In this document: one piece after another, positions 11,620-22,880 of the stretch
Layout: every line of letters begins with the position of its first letter
How positions within the stretch are numbered: position 1 is the first letter of the stretch
DNA from: Annulohypoxylon bovei var. microspora
Lineage: Eukaryota; Ascomycota; Sordariomycetes; Xylariales; Hypoxylaceae
Direction: 5' to 3'
Length of the DNA stretch: 64,000 bases
NCBI GenBank assembly: GCA_022836615.1
Contig: MU405309.1
Location: forward strand, 62,001-126,000
Made by a program: the position numbers and the translations under genes
Notes under the pieces: generated by a model
Told to the model about the DNA's origin: nothing
What the model saw: only the letters and a program-made list of their open reading frames with translations
Databases searched by the model: none

Positions 11620-12294
11620 ATGACTATTACTATTACGATGGAGATCAAACCATTGCCGAAGTGCATTAGGAGGGTGGCAGCATATTGTATTAAGAAAGTA
11701 TCTAATATATTACCTTTTAAGAAGGCACACAAATCCCACAACTCACCCAAGTCACGCGAATCTCACGAGCCTCATAAGTCTCACAAACCTCACAAACTTC
11801 ACAAGCCTCATAAGTCTCACAAGCCTCATAAGTCTCACAAGCCTCATAAGTCTCACAAGCTTCATAAGCCTCATAAGCCTCCTAAGTCTCATAAATTCCT
11901 TAGTAAACGGAAAATAATCCCAGACGAGGCTTCGGATGTCGTTACATCTGATTCTGAAAGTCAAATCCAAGGCCCGGCAAATGAAATCCAGGATTTGCAT
12001 TCCATCATAGATCGGCAAGCCCAAACATCAGCACAGGACTCTAATTTAATCCAGACACTATTTAAACTCCAAGAATCCCAGCAACACCTCATAAACGCTA
12101 GTAACGAGTCCATGGACAGGTTAAGTGACGAATATGATAAACAAAAATTACATATAAAAGCACTTGAGGCGAAGATAAAGGCCCAGAATGAAATAATACG
12201 AAATTTACAACAAAAGTTTACATTAGAACGTTTAAAAACCCAACAGGCACAAGCGAGTATACGCGGGCTTTTAGGGAAAATATTTGAGAGCTGA
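11620..12294 (+). CDS. Low-complexity His/Lys/Pro repeat protein with C-terminal coiled coil
   Basis: The frame is open from a TTG further upstream; the first ATG is at 11620 and gives 224 aa. Residues about 37-92 are a run of PHKSHK-type repeats encoded by an 18-bp minisatellite. The region from about 130 to the end is rich in Gln, Leu, Lys and Glu with heptad-like spacing, suggesting a coiled coil. There is no signal peptide or membrane segment. The gene is AT-rich compared with its neighbours. The histidine-rich stretch could bind metal or nucleic acid, but that is a guess. It may equally be a minisatellite that happens to be open, although the coiled-coil part downstream is non-repetitive and long. 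Confidence 0.5.
   Translation: MTITITMEIKPLPKCIRRVAAYCIKKVSNILPFKKAHKSHNSPKSRESHEPHKSHKPHKLHKPHKSHKPHKSHKPHKSHKLHKPHKPPKSHKFLSKRKIIPDEASDVVTSDSESQIQGPANEIQDLHSIIDRQAQTSAQDSNLIQTLFKLQESQQHLINASNESMDRLSDEYDKQKLHIKALEAKIKAQNEIIRNLQQKFTLERLKTQQAQASIRGLLGKIFES
11731..11893 (+). repeat. 18-bp coding minisatellite (His-Lys repeat)
   Basis: Imperfect tandem units related to CCTCATAAGTCTCACAAG, each encoding PHKSHK or a variant (PHKLHK, SHKLHK, SREPHK). The best-preserved copies lie at about 11800-11870. The reverse complement is also open over this interval. Confidence 0.8.
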
Positions 12295-13362
12295 TTATGC
12301 TTTATTCTGTTGTTAATATCTTAAAGCGTCAACACTTATGTTTATAAGACGCCGAGGCACCATATCGTGAGCCTCTTAAAACTGGTTTATGGGGATAATT
12401 CCACAAGAAAAACCCAATGGTATATTTCATCGAAATAACGATATTAATAAGGTCAAACACAGCATTGATTTATGAATACGCAGGCATATAGGTTAGGTGC
12501 CTAGGTGATAGAAAGTTAAATAATTAATTAATAAAAAAAGTTCAAATTTCAATTTGACCCCTTAGGTTAACCTAACCTAGCCAACTTTCTATTTAGTGAA
12601 TAAGATACCTAGGTAACCTTAGGAACAATGACCTCAATAGAAATTCCTCTCCCTTCTTTGTATTCGTGTATATTGACTAGTGCTTCTACATTACTCCTCA
12701 CGTCTTTAAGTAGAGACCGTAGATAGGCACAGTGTTCTCAAGTAGCCCATAACAGACACCCAGGTCAAAATTCTCATTGTTTCGGGGTCTGCCGTTACTA
12801 GTAAAATGACTGTCAACAGCAGCTGATGTGGAGATACTGACATATATTGCCATTGAGGATACCAATCACATAGAAGCACACAACACCTTGGGGGCCTCCC
12901 AAACATCTACCCAAGACTTTACTTAATGCCACTTACAATCAACCAGTGAGTGGATGGGTATGAATAGAGAAGGGCCTGTGGAGGCAACAAATAATCGTCT
13001 CCTAAGTATCCCAAAACCCCCCAACAGACCCTCCTCCGTACCAATCAACAGTAGAGGGGGACCAAGAAAGCAACCTTGAAGAGATTAGATTCATGTAAGG
13101 GCACCATCTTGCTTATGTGAGCAAATCCTTTAAATCTTCAAGTTTTTCCAACATGCTCATCGAACCTCAATTCCAACCGCAACTTTCTTACACAGCGCGA
13201 TTGTTGAACTTGCCTGAAAAGGTCAATACCGCTAGAATGATTATCCAGTATTTAGTTACTAGGCTCTATACTTGCGTATTCCATCTGGAGCTTCGTTTGC
13301 TTAGAGATCAATGTGCGTAAGGCTCGCGTCCTAGGAGTGCCGTTCATACGCCTGCCGATTGA
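12295..13362. other. AT-rich spacer upstream of the P450 remnant
   Basis: The first half is strongly AT-rich, with several TTAGGTTAACCTAA-like and CCTAGGTAACC motifs (about 12490-12620). The second half should hold the N-terminal part of the P450 if it survived. I could not find recognisable P450 sequence in any frame here, only short open stretches such as 13117-13320. Confidence 0.5.
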
Positions 13363-14255
13363 TTGCAACAATGTCCCTTGGACGATCATTCAGCCAATTG
13401 TCTGGAATATCCTCGACCGACTACCTTTTACGTGGTCATCGTACGTGAACCAGGCTCTGGTGGTATCATGACAGCATTTGTGCGGGCTCTAAATGTGCAC
13501 GATCAAGAGTCTTCTACATCTGAAGCGAAGGAAAGTAATGCCAAAAAGGGTCTGTCGGTTGACGAGATATTCGGAAACCTTTTTGTTATCAACTTTGCGG
13601 GCCATGACACCACTGCCAATACTTTAGCTTTCAGTATGCTTCTTTTGGCCGCGCATCCTAAGGTTCAGGCCTGGATATCTGAGGAGATCATGGTCGTAAC
13701 CAACAACAGGCCTGTCGAGGAATGGGACTATAAGGAATTCTTTCCGCAGCTTAAACGATGCCATGCCGTTTTACTCGAGACCCTGAGAATATTTCCACCC
13801 ATCATGGCCCTACCTAAATGGACAGCCCAACGGGCTCAGACGCTGATGGTTGGGGATCGAATGCTAACCATCCCGCCTGGTGTCACCACAGTTCCATACA
13901 GTCGCGCTGTACAGTCGCATCCAAAGTACTGGCCTGACCCTTACACCTGGATGCCCTCCCGTTGGATTATTCATTCCTCTCCCAAAAACGATGTCTTCGG
14001 CGAGGAGCTGCTGATACCGAAGCGGTATACTTACTTTCCTTGGTCAGACGGTCCCCAAAATTGTCCCGGAAGAAAGTTCTCTGAGGTCGAGGCGGTTGCT
14101 GTGTTGGCTTGTCTGTTTCATTCGCATCGCTTAGATGTAAAAAGGGAGGCCGGGGAGAGTGAGACTGCACGGAGGACGTAAAAATGGAAATGTTGCTGAA
14201 AATGGCGAATGCCGATCAGGTTAGATTAATATTACGCGAAAAGGTGGAGAGGTAA
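13363..14255 (+). pseudogene. Cytochrome P450, truncated and frameshifted remnant
   Basis: C-terminal half of a fungal P450 monooxygenase. Visible motifs are the I-helix AGHDTTANT, the K-helix ETLR with the ExxR signature, and the haem-binding region FPWSDGPQNCPGRKFSEVE with its cysteine ligand. The usual arginine in the haem signature is replaced by glutamine. Roughly the first 200 or more residues, including the membrane anchor, are missing or unrecognisable upstream. The main frame stops at 14179-14181. Continuing in a shifted frame from about 14165 gives EDVKMEMLLKMANADQVRLI, which reads as the natural P450 C-terminus and stops at 14253-14255. Both defects point to a pseudogene. A sequencing indel could explain the frameshift, but not the missing front half. 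Confidence 0.8.
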
Positions 14256-14415
14256 GGAGATACTATCCTTCGTGCTTCAGTGGTGGGTTTCTTCATAGAC
14301 TTCTCCGCGAGTTAGCATTAAGTCATATAATGACTTAAAGGTCTATTATCGTCGAATGAACATGAAGTTCCGAATTTTCATAAATACAAGATCTACGTTC
14401 CCTATCCCCACGATG

Positions 14416-14430
14416 CCTAGGTACCTAGGT
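14416..14430. repeat. CCTAGGTACC-type palindromic spacer motif (representative copy)
   Basis: CCTAGGTACCTAGGT is a clear example of a motif found in most intergenic gaps of this window; others lie at 7552-7562, 38798-38808, 60539-60548 and 63763-63770. I saw none inside the coding exons I read closely. Confidence 0.6.
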
Positions 14431-14440
14431 GGCCAAGAAA

Positions 14441-14447
14441 GGCTAAA
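14441..14447 (+). promoter_or_regulatory. Candidate XlnR/XYR1 binding site
   Basis: GGCTAAA lies about 490 bp upstream of the xylanase start codon. GGCTAAA/GGCTAR is the known binding sequence of the XlnR/XYR1 activator of xylanase genes in Pezizomycotina. A weaker GGCTAG is at 14751-14756, and a CreA-type GCGGGG (reverse strand) is at 14733-14738. A 7-mer can occur by chance, so only its position in front of a GH10 gene makes it notable. Confidence 0.4.
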
Positions 14448-14936
14448 AGAAAACCCCAACCGGGTAAATTGAGCATCATTCATGAAAACTCCAATTTATC
14501 CGCAGTGAAGACATAGGTAGGTAACTATGAGATGCTAACTACAATCTTCTGGATTTAGCCGCGTTGTTGACACAACTCCAACCCCATCTTCACCCCACGT
14601 CGAGCTACCAGGACGGCGGTCCCATACGCATACGCATAATATCAGCCCTAACCTAACTTCAGGGCACATGCATATGAGATTGGTGGAAAGTTTCAACGTC
14701 TTTCTCTATCCAGATACTTAGACCGAACGCACCCCCGCCATCTAATCGTCGGCTAGCAGATCTGTATACTAAGGCATAGACTTAGCGAGTTGTGAGTTAT
14801 TAGTTGGGCTTAACATATAATCACACGATATGGCTTTTTCTTCAAGAGCCAAATACTCGACTACCACCTTTTGTCTCTTCTCGTATTTCGTCAAGTTTTA
14901 TTAAGACTCTAGTTCCTGCGCGGCGGCTGGATCAAC

Positions 14937-16151
14937 ATGCGATTCTATAATGTGGCTTCCTTCCTGGCAGCAGCAACACTACATATTGCAACGGCCCAGC
15001 TAGATTTTTACGCCAAGGAAGCTGGCTTGAAATATTTCGGTGCAGCAACCGATTCTCCCGGTCAGAGGGAACGTGCCGGTCTCGAGTCAGCATATCCGGA
15101 TTATGATGCTATCTTCGGGGACGTAGGCGAGTTTGGCCAGACCACGCCAACTAATGGAATGAAGGTACGTTATACTGGAATATAGTACTGTTTTTCCTTC
15201 TCTTTTCCTTCTTCTTCTTCTTCCTTTTTGGGGGCTGACGTTTGCGGCAGTGGTTATTCACAGAACCAGAGCGGGGTGTATTCAACTTCACCGAAGGTGA
15301 CATCGTGGCTTCAATTGCTAGCAAAAGTGGCAAGCTTTTGCGATGCCATACGCTGGTCTGGCACAGCCAGCTCGCACCGTGGGTTGAGGAGACAGAATGG
15401 ACACCCGAGGAGCTGCGCTTAATAATCACCGAACACATTACACAGGTCATGGGACACTATAAGGATCAGTGTTACGCGTGGGATGTGGTTAACGAGGCGC
15501 TGAACGAGGACGGCACGTATCGTGAATCAGTCTTCTACAACGTCCTAGGCGAGGAGTTCTTCAAGTTGGCATTTAGTACGGCAGCAGAGATTGACCCTGC
15601 GGCAAAACTGTATTACAATGATTACAACATAGAGTCTCCAGGGGCGAAGAGTGAGGGAGCTATCCGTATTGTCGAGCTGCTGCAAGAAGCGAGGATCAGG
15701 ATTGACGGAATCGGAATGCAATCGCATTTTGTCGCAAACAGTGCGCCTACGCTAGATGATCTGATTACCGTCATGGAGGCATATGGGACCCGAGGCGTGG
15801 AAGTTGCCTTGACGGAACTCGATGTGAGGGTCGAAACACCTGCAAACGCAACCAGCATGGAGTGGCAGGCCGAGGTTTATAAGGATGTGAGTATCTCATC
15901 TCGATCGGCACATAAATATTGATACTAACTGTCTTCTCTGATAGTCTATCGAAGCGTGTGTTCAAGTTCCCGCGTGTGTGGGTGTGACGATTTGGGACTT
16001 CTACGACCCGTTTAGTTGGGTCCCGGCCGTGTTTCCGGGCGAAGGCGCCGCGTTACTTTGGTTCGATAACTTCACTCAACATCCAGCATACTACGCAGCT
16101 ATCGATGGTATGAAGAATAAGACGCGTGGTCCTGCTTGGAACTCTAAGTAA
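14937..16151 (+). CDS. Secreted GH10 endo-1,4-beta-xylanase
   Basis: Hydrolyses internal beta-1,4 links of xylan outside the cell. Exons 14937-15164, 15251-15886 and 15945-16151 join in frame to 357 codons (356 aa). Introns have GTACGT and GTGAGT donors and CAG and TAG acceptors. The N-terminus is a classic signal peptide (MRFYNVASFLAAATLHIATA). The mature protein is a bare GH10 barrel with no carbohydrate-binding module. The acid/base glutamate is in WDVVNEAL (E158) and the nucleophile in VALTELDVR (E265). HTLVWHSQLAPWV and GVTIWDFYDPFSWVP form the expected substrate-cleft loops. The length is normal for the catalytic domain alone. The gene is intact and probably inducible by xylan (see the upstream XlnR-like site). 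Confidence 0.96.
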
Positions 16152-16477
16152 CCCACTAGGTATGATACCTAGAAAGCAGGAAAGGCCATCAACTTTTAAT
16201 AACAGGTGCTTAGGTACATATATGTGTTGTTTATCATACCTATGATCCTTCCATCTTATTCAAGAGGAAGTAACAACTAAAGAGTAGTGATAGAAATGAT
16301 AAGCACATGGTAGATAAAGAGCAATTGAGTTCAAATCTTCCAGTCGCATTTATATCTAGGTACAGGTTTATATATGTAGTCCCCTGATCTCACATCATCT
16401 TATTATAACATACCTACCTATTAATATCGACCCTATACCTAAAGTACCTACCTACCTATATCGCCCCCGAAAGAAAT
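16152..16477. other. Short intergenic spacer
   Basis: About 325 bases between the xylanase stop and the next secreted-protein gene. AT-rich, with ACCTACCTA-type repeats at 16410-16460; nothing else seen. Confidence 0.5.
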
Positions 16478-17521
16478 ATGCGCCTCCTAAACGCAACAGT
16501 AGCCTACCTTATATCCGTCCTAGCAATAGCAACTTTCCCTCTAGCTTTTACGTCTCCAATTGACAGCTCGAATACCAGAGTTATTGGCGCGAGACCCCGT
16601 CGTGTTCGAACTTCTGCATCCAGCCCTCGCTATTGGCAGAACAATAGCGATACCCAAATATTCTGCCACGATGAATCCGAGGCACCCATCTACACCGGCA
16701 AGTAGTCTACCTTGCTAACTTGTCTAATTCCGATTTTCTTGAATATCTTCTTCCTACTACCTAGTAGTCTTTAGCCCCTTCCTCACCTACCTAGGTTTCT
16801 TACTACTAACAATTTCCTTACCCATGGTTAGAGGGCGATGAAGACCTCGGTGGTCCCGGCGTCATCATATGGAACTTTGACCCCAATGATCACGGCGGCG
16901 TACATGGGGCCATGTACTTCGTCTACGAGAGTAATCACGACTTCGTCCCTTATAAATACCTGGTGGTAAGCTCTCCTATTCTAGTTTTCTTGGTCTTATG
17001 CCTCGCACTATTCCTGTTCCTAGGCTAAAACACTAACTTGGGTCAATCGCCCGTTCTTTTAGATTCCTCCCTGGTCGAGCGTGTTCTTGGCCGTATGCCC
17101 GACATTTCGCGGGCGGATCGTGCGCGGCAGCCTCGTGAATCTCAACGGGCGGAAGCACTTATTAGGCACGTGGGTAGAAGTCAACTGGCATGCTAACGTG
17201 ACCTGGTCTGCATGGGGCGACATCTCACTATTGCAAGGCAATGATGGTGCTGCGACCATCGAGTCGCTCGACGGACTCTTCAAGTTCAGGGGATTTATGC
17301 TCGATCTCCTATCCGACGCCCCGGCCGATGCGTGGGCGCAGAAGGCGACGGGTTCGTGGTGCCTCGACAAGATAATTGGGCAGGATGCGAATAATGCCAC
17401 GATGGAGTGGGAAAAGCAGTTCATAGACCCTTGGAATGTATATCTGCGTGATGACATTAACCCTGTCATCAACTCGAACAATGGAAGATTCCAAGTCACG
17501 TTCTACGAGGGTATCGTCTAA
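16478..17521 (+). CDS. Secreted orphan protein (270 aa)
   Basis: Exons 16478-16697, 16832-16965 and 17063-17521 sum to 271 codons. The first intron is best read as GC-AG, with the strong donor GCAAGT and a CTAAC branch site. No GT donor keeps the frame, because the only nearby one ends in the wrong phase. The second intron is ordinary (GTAAGC...TAG). The protein begins with a signal peptide ending near residue 25 (LAFTS) and then a basic, possibly propeptide-like segment. The mature part has few cysteines (in FCHD, VCPT and WCLD), a tryptophan-rich core (VNWHANVTWSAWGDISLLQG) and several N-glycosylation motifs. I do not recognise a family. Its position beside a secreted xylanase may be coincidence. 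An extracellular or cell-wall role is inferred only from the signal peptide. Confidence 0.75.
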
Positions 17522-18641
17522 ATACCTACCCGTTGGCACCTAAAGCAAATGGTCAGCCGAGTTACTAGACTTTGACAAAGGTTGAAGTTGCGGATCCCTA
17601 AGACTTTACATAGCTAGAGAACATAAGATACGGCACCTAGACAGCTAAGAAATCTCTTCTACTTTGTTATTTTCCATGGTTCGTATGAAGATTTGTTGAT
17701 GTATCTATTGGGGTCCAAAAAGCGAGATTACAACGTTGTGTGACAACCTTAAACTCGAATTGAATGTGGATGGGAAAGGGGAAAAGGGGGTTGGTAAACA
17801 GCTGGTCTCGACTGGCAGGTAAGGTTCTGATGTACATACAAATACTAGAGTACCAAGGTACACAGATACACGCCCATGTGTAAATTTAGGTTTAGCTTAC
17901 AAAGTATATACCTAGATACATGTATACATTAAATATGTAGAACTAGAAAGACCAGGGGCATAAACCGGAGAAAGATCTCCTTCCGCAGTTGTAAAATCTA
18001 TTGCGCAGCTGCTGCGTAACATTCTAATAATAATATCGACTTAATAATAATTTCAATCAACAAGGATGCAAATGACCCAACTAGCCAACGTCGCATCGTG
18101 CGCAACCGAAAGACGATAACCCTTGTCCCCTTGCCTCCCGTATCCAATCAGTTGGGATTTTCTTTTTTCTCTCTTGCCGGTCTGAGGCTGGCATTCGTTT
18201 AGGTACACCAATCGGTGATCTCATACTTACAATACGATAGTGATAGAAGTTGGTCGGCTCACATATTTGTGGCGGTTTTGTGCCAGAGTTGCCGTTTTCA
18301 TAATCCATCTTGCCAAGGCGCCTCGATTCTTTTCGTCGTCCATTTCTACATACCTCTCGCCTTAGGCATGTATGTATGTACATGATGCTGAATGCTACTG
18401 TAAATGCTGAACGCTGACAGCCTTGGCGACCTCGTCGTGGTACCTTATCCGGTAGCCCTGCATCACGAAGCCGTCACCATCAAATTTCTCGCGCAGTCAT
18501 GGCCTACGACAGCATTTTGATGAACTAGCTGGCTACACTTTGTCGCTAGTCACAATTTAAAAGTCCTATGCTTAATGTTCTTTCTTTCCTTCTTACTAAG
18601 AGCGCATACAAGCACATTCTTAGCATCAGGTGCCGTATAAG
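17522..18641. other. Intergenic region upstream of GT90 gene
   Basis: No supportable gene. The reverse-strand frame at 18081-18383 has no features. GTATGTATGTAC-type microsatellite lies near 18366-18381. Confidence 0.5.
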
Positions 18642-21600
18642 ATGGCACCTCAGCAGCAGAAACTGGTTGTCTTAGCCGCCTGGTAAGTTGTGACGCTACA
18701 ACAGACTGGACGGATAGACTTATTCGTCCCGTCTTCCGCCTCCCTTAGAGTTAAACTCAGACAGTTAACGCTTTGCAGCATTCTTGGCTTAAGTACGGCC
18801 TTCATCTGGTCCCGATATTACAAAAGTGCAGCCTTCGGTACGGCCCGCTAGCTCCTAAGCTTTATTCAGAAGAATAAAACAATAAAAGAATAAAATTCTC
18901 GTGGGATGACTTAGCTAATAAATCTTATTAGAACGACCGTTCCATTTTTCCATCTTAACTCTCCTCTTCTCCGGCCTCGCCCTATCCTCCTACGCTAAGT
19001 ATATACTTCGATCCGAATCGAGCTATGCGCCGTTGGCCAACGGTATCGGGAATTCTTCAGCCAAAGCCTTTTTCGCCGATATCCTGACCTCTCCGCTTCG
19101 ACTTCGGTCACAGCCCCCATCCTTTGCGCTACTGCTATTCTACGTGGTCGCCCGTACCGTCTTGTATTGGAGGACCATTCGCACCATCCACTGCTCGTGG
19201 GATGGACTTCAGGTTTGCGCCCATTGCGATCACAGGGGAACCCGAAGAATACGGCCGCTGACACCTACGAATAGGCTTTTCTCCCTTTCCTCCTTATCGT
19301 CTACGATATCCTCGAGTTGCGCCCTATAAATCTACCGAGACACGAACATGATACGCAAGGCCGAACTACAAGCGCTTCATCTACCCTCGTGAAATATGGC
19401 TTCGTAGCGCTACTTTGGGGCTTGGCTGCGACTGACACACTGCTACTTTCCGAGCGCACGACTGGCGCTATCTGTCCTGCCGGACCCCATATCGAGCGCC
19501 TAATACCTCTCGCTCAGCTACTCACGCTAGCCCTCGACGGCGCCTTCATATCGCAGGTTGGGAAGCTTAGGCAGGGCAACGAAGGACAGACAAAGACGTG
19601 GCATTTCTTGGGCGCGCTGTTTCTAACCTCGGCAGCCGTACTAACCTTCTTGGCTGTCTGGTCATCTATCGACCGGGCCAACTTCCAATGGAATGTCTTC
19701 CTCACTTGGCTTGCCGTCGGTGACCTAATTGCCGATAGTATAGCCGTGACGACGGGCATAGTCTCTGCCATATATCTGCTTGGCTACTTCCACGCCTTAT
19801 TTGTGAGCCTGCTGCTCACGGCAACAAGCATCTTCGTCTACCTACAATGGAGAATCATGGACGGAACTATGATCCGGGTCTGGTCCAACTGGTGGGGTCT
19901 CGTTACTGGCGTCTGGTTGTTTGTGGGAGCAAGTCTTCTATTGCACTTTGGTAAGGCAGCCAGTTTTCAATCTTACTCGTCCAGCGAAGGCGTCATCTCG
20001 AGGAATCGATACGGCTTCTGCGCTCTGGTGGCCTTCCTTATCGTCTTCGCCCAGACAATTTTTGTGAGCCCCGGTGGGTTCCGCCCTACTCCTACCCCGA
20101 TCATCGCCAACGCCAGAATCGAGTCAGATGCCTGGATAGCCAGTGCTGGGAAGAGTAAATCGCTCCAAGAGGCTGTCTCGGAGTATAGAGAGCGCTATGG
20201 CATACCGCCGCCTCCTAATTTCGATAAGTGGTATCACTTCGCAACCTCGGTCAAATCCCCTATCATCGATACCTTCGATCAGATTCACGCAGACCTCCTT
20301 CCGTACTGGGGTACCTTACCATCTATCCTGCGACAGAGGACAACTCATTTGCTCGAACACCCGTCGCTGTCCATGGGTGGCATCATCCTCGAAGGTGGAA
20401 AGATCGACGTCTCTCCACACATCCACGGCACTCATAGATGGATGATGGACGTTACGAAGGACATGCTTGAACCCTTTGCCCAGTGGCTACCTGATATGCA
20501 GCTCGCCTTCAACCTCGATGACGAATGTCGCGTATCAATTCCGTTCGATCGTATGGAAGCCTATACGAAAGAAGGGCTAAAAGCAAAGGCAAGATTGAGC
20601 GCAAAGCAGGAGTTATTCCCATTCAGCAACACCCAAGAGCCACCCTGGGTAATGGACTACCTGGATGCAGACGAGAAGATCTGGGACGAGAAATCACCGT
20701 GGTTCTTGGATAGGTCCAAGCGTCAGATCTTCTACGAGTGGATCTCGCCATCATGCCCAGCTGATTCTCCGGTGAACAAGTACCGCTGGTGGAACAAAAA
20801 GGCAGAGTGTCTAGGATGCTCTGCTCCGCATATGACAAACGGATTTGTATCTAACTGGACGTTGTCTGGTGACTTGTGCCATCAGCCTGACCTTGCGTAT
20901 CTGCATGGTGTCCTGTTGTCGCCGTCTGCCATGGCGCCTTCGCACACGCTGTTTCCCGTCTTTAGCCAGAGTCGATTGCACAACTTCGCCGACATACTGT
21001 ATCCGAGTCCTTGGAACTTTGGCGAGAAGGTCGAGATCGAAAACAACAAGAGTATACCTTGGAACCAAAAACTAAATAGCGTATATTGGCGTGGCGCTTC
21101 CTCGGATGGCTATGCCATCCACGGCGCCTGGCAGACGTTCTTGCGGGCTAGGTTTGTTCACATGGCTGCTAAAGCCAAATTGTCTGTCAGGGCAAAATCC
21201 CTCTTCAATCTCGTTCATTCTCGAAGAGGCATCCTTTCCTCGTTACCATCTGCCTCGACACCATCCCCTTTCCCACAACCCATAACCCCCACAGACGACC
21301 ACCTCACCGTCAATGCCTCATTCGTTGGCAGCTTCAACCGTTGCGACGATCGCGACTGCGCAGCTGAGCACATCACCTTCTACGGTTCAGCCACTGCCGA
21401 ACCGCCACCCTCCCTCGATTTCCAAGAGCATTGGCGTCATCGCCACCTCATAGACCTTGACGGCGCCGCCTTCAGCGGCCGTTTCATACCATTCCTAAAG
21501 TCTGGGTCCTTACCGTACCGCGCCGCCCTCTTCCGCACGTGGTGGGAAGAACGCGTTCACGCTTGGAGGCACTTCGTACCCCTCGACGTACGGCTCGGCG

Positions 21601-21800
21601 ATCTGTGGAACGCGGTGAACTACTTAGGCGGGCCAGGCTTGTCCGAAGCGGACGAGATCGCACAAGCCGGCCGCGACTGGGCGCTCCAGTCGCTCCGGAA
21701 GGAGGATATGCAAGTCTACATGTTTCGCCTACTACTCGAGTGGGGACGCCTCGTGGACGATCGCAGGGAGGATCTTGGCTTCGCGCTCCAAGAGGGTTAA
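18642..21800 (+). CDS. GT90 (CAP10-domain) glycosyltransferase, multi-pass membrane protein
   Basis: Exons 18642-18682, 18779-18837, 18932-19212 and 19275-21800 join to 969 codons (968 aa). Each intron has a GT donor, an AG acceptor and matching phase. The first third holds about eight hydrophobic segments, predicting a multi-spanning N-terminal membrane domain. The C-terminal half is a CAP10/GT90 domain: SAMAPSHTLFPVFSQSRLHN, YWRGASSDGYAIHGAWQTF, HLIDLDGAAFSGRFIPFLKS and FRTWWEERVHAWRHFVPLDV are in the order seen in CAP64/CXT1-like proteins. Characterised relatives are beta-1,2-xylosyltransferases of fungal capsule and glycolipid synthesis; the donor here is unknown. The open frame alone would start at a TTG at 19317 and miss the first 126 residues or so, which include the first membrane spans. 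Confidence 0.88.
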
Positions 21801-22880
21801 GTCCAAAATAAAATAATAAGGTTGGCTATACGCTTGATGGAAATGACATGCATACTGGGGACTGTACATACATACACGGATGGACGGGCGGGCATATGGG
21901 TATGCTTGTCTCGCTGATTGCTTATTGCTCGAATGGATGATTTTACGCTTTGATACCACCGCGGAGGGGGGCGACTAGAGGCTATAGTACGATGCGTACG
22001 TACATACATTATTATATACATGTACACGAATGATACCACGATAAATAAATTATATTTAAACTTTTTTAGACTTTTTTAGTTGTACGGGTTGATTCGAGGT
22101 GCTATGTTTGTGGATGTCTTTCTGAAAATCCGGATAGTCTAAGGCAAGGCGAACATGATCGATTTAGGGGTTACTAATGGCCGCAAAATATCCAGATTTG
22201 TTTCGTGATCAAGTTCGTCAAGCAAAGGATTTCAATTTATTTCTATTATTATTTGTTTTAAAACCGATCCAACATTGCATTTTATCCAGTCGAAATATCA
22301 GTTGCCCTATCAACTATTCGTCAAGTTTAGGGAGTGAGAGTTTGCAAATCGAAAATGTCAAATAAACTAGCCTAGCTCCTATATATGGGCTAGGAAACGG
22401 GGCTATGTACCTAATCTATCGATCGTTGAGAAGGCAAAGAGTAAAAAGGAGGAAAGAAGAGAAGTACACGGTGTAGTGAATTTATGTGGTTGATCAATAC
22501 GCAGGATAAAACTAGTAATTAAGTCCCCTTCTTGCTTCCGATCATCGCCTCAGATATTCTATATTTCTTTTCCCATTTCATGATTCGTTCCAACGCCCTT
22601 TCTTCCGCCAGCCCATCTGCGCTAGATTGAGCGGCTCTCGTTTCTCCACTCCATCTCCTGCATGCTCCATGTTCGCCATTCCCTCAGCAAATTAGGTCAG
22701 CGAAACCTAAGGCAATTCGTTGACGGATATCCCGGGAGGTCTTGCTATCGGTACGCATATACGTAAAGGTAGCATTACTAAGATCCCGGAGTAGAATCCG
22801 ATGATAGTACGGAGGATAAAGTAAGGTAAAAAGAGCCGGAAGCAAATTTAGCTAGCTATGCTAGTCTGCTCGAGATGAGC
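21801..22880. other. Convergent intergenic region
   Basis: Lies between the 3' ends of the GT90 gene (+) and the TBC gene (-), so it should contain both terminators and 3' UTRs. TACATACATA-type microsatellite occurs at about 21864-22025, with an AT-rich run at 22040-22080. No gene seen. Confidence 0.5.

Larger units (their letters stand above)
14256..14936. other. Promoter region of the xylanase gene
   Basis: No coding potential. It contains a CCTAGGTACCTAGGT palindromic motif at 14416-14430, a candidate XlnR site at 14441 (separate entry), a CCCCGC (reverse of the CreA-type SYGGRG) at 14733-14738, and an AT-rich ACATATAAT stretch near 14813 that could be a TATA element. Confidence 0.5.

Noticed and set aside
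11752..12024. Reverse-strand frame rich in RLMRLV repeats
   Set aside because: It is the antisense reading of the 18-bp His-Lys minisatellite; the forward frame is longer and continues into non-repetitive coiled-coil sequence.
13117..13320. Possible N-terminal P450 exon
   Set aside because: The translation does not resemble any P450 N-terminal region and there is no membrane anchor.
8000..22000. Biosynthetic or CAZyme gene cluster
   Set aside because: The carbohydrate-related genes are of different types (Golgi and secreted), separated by orphans and a pseudogene, and share no evident promoter motif.
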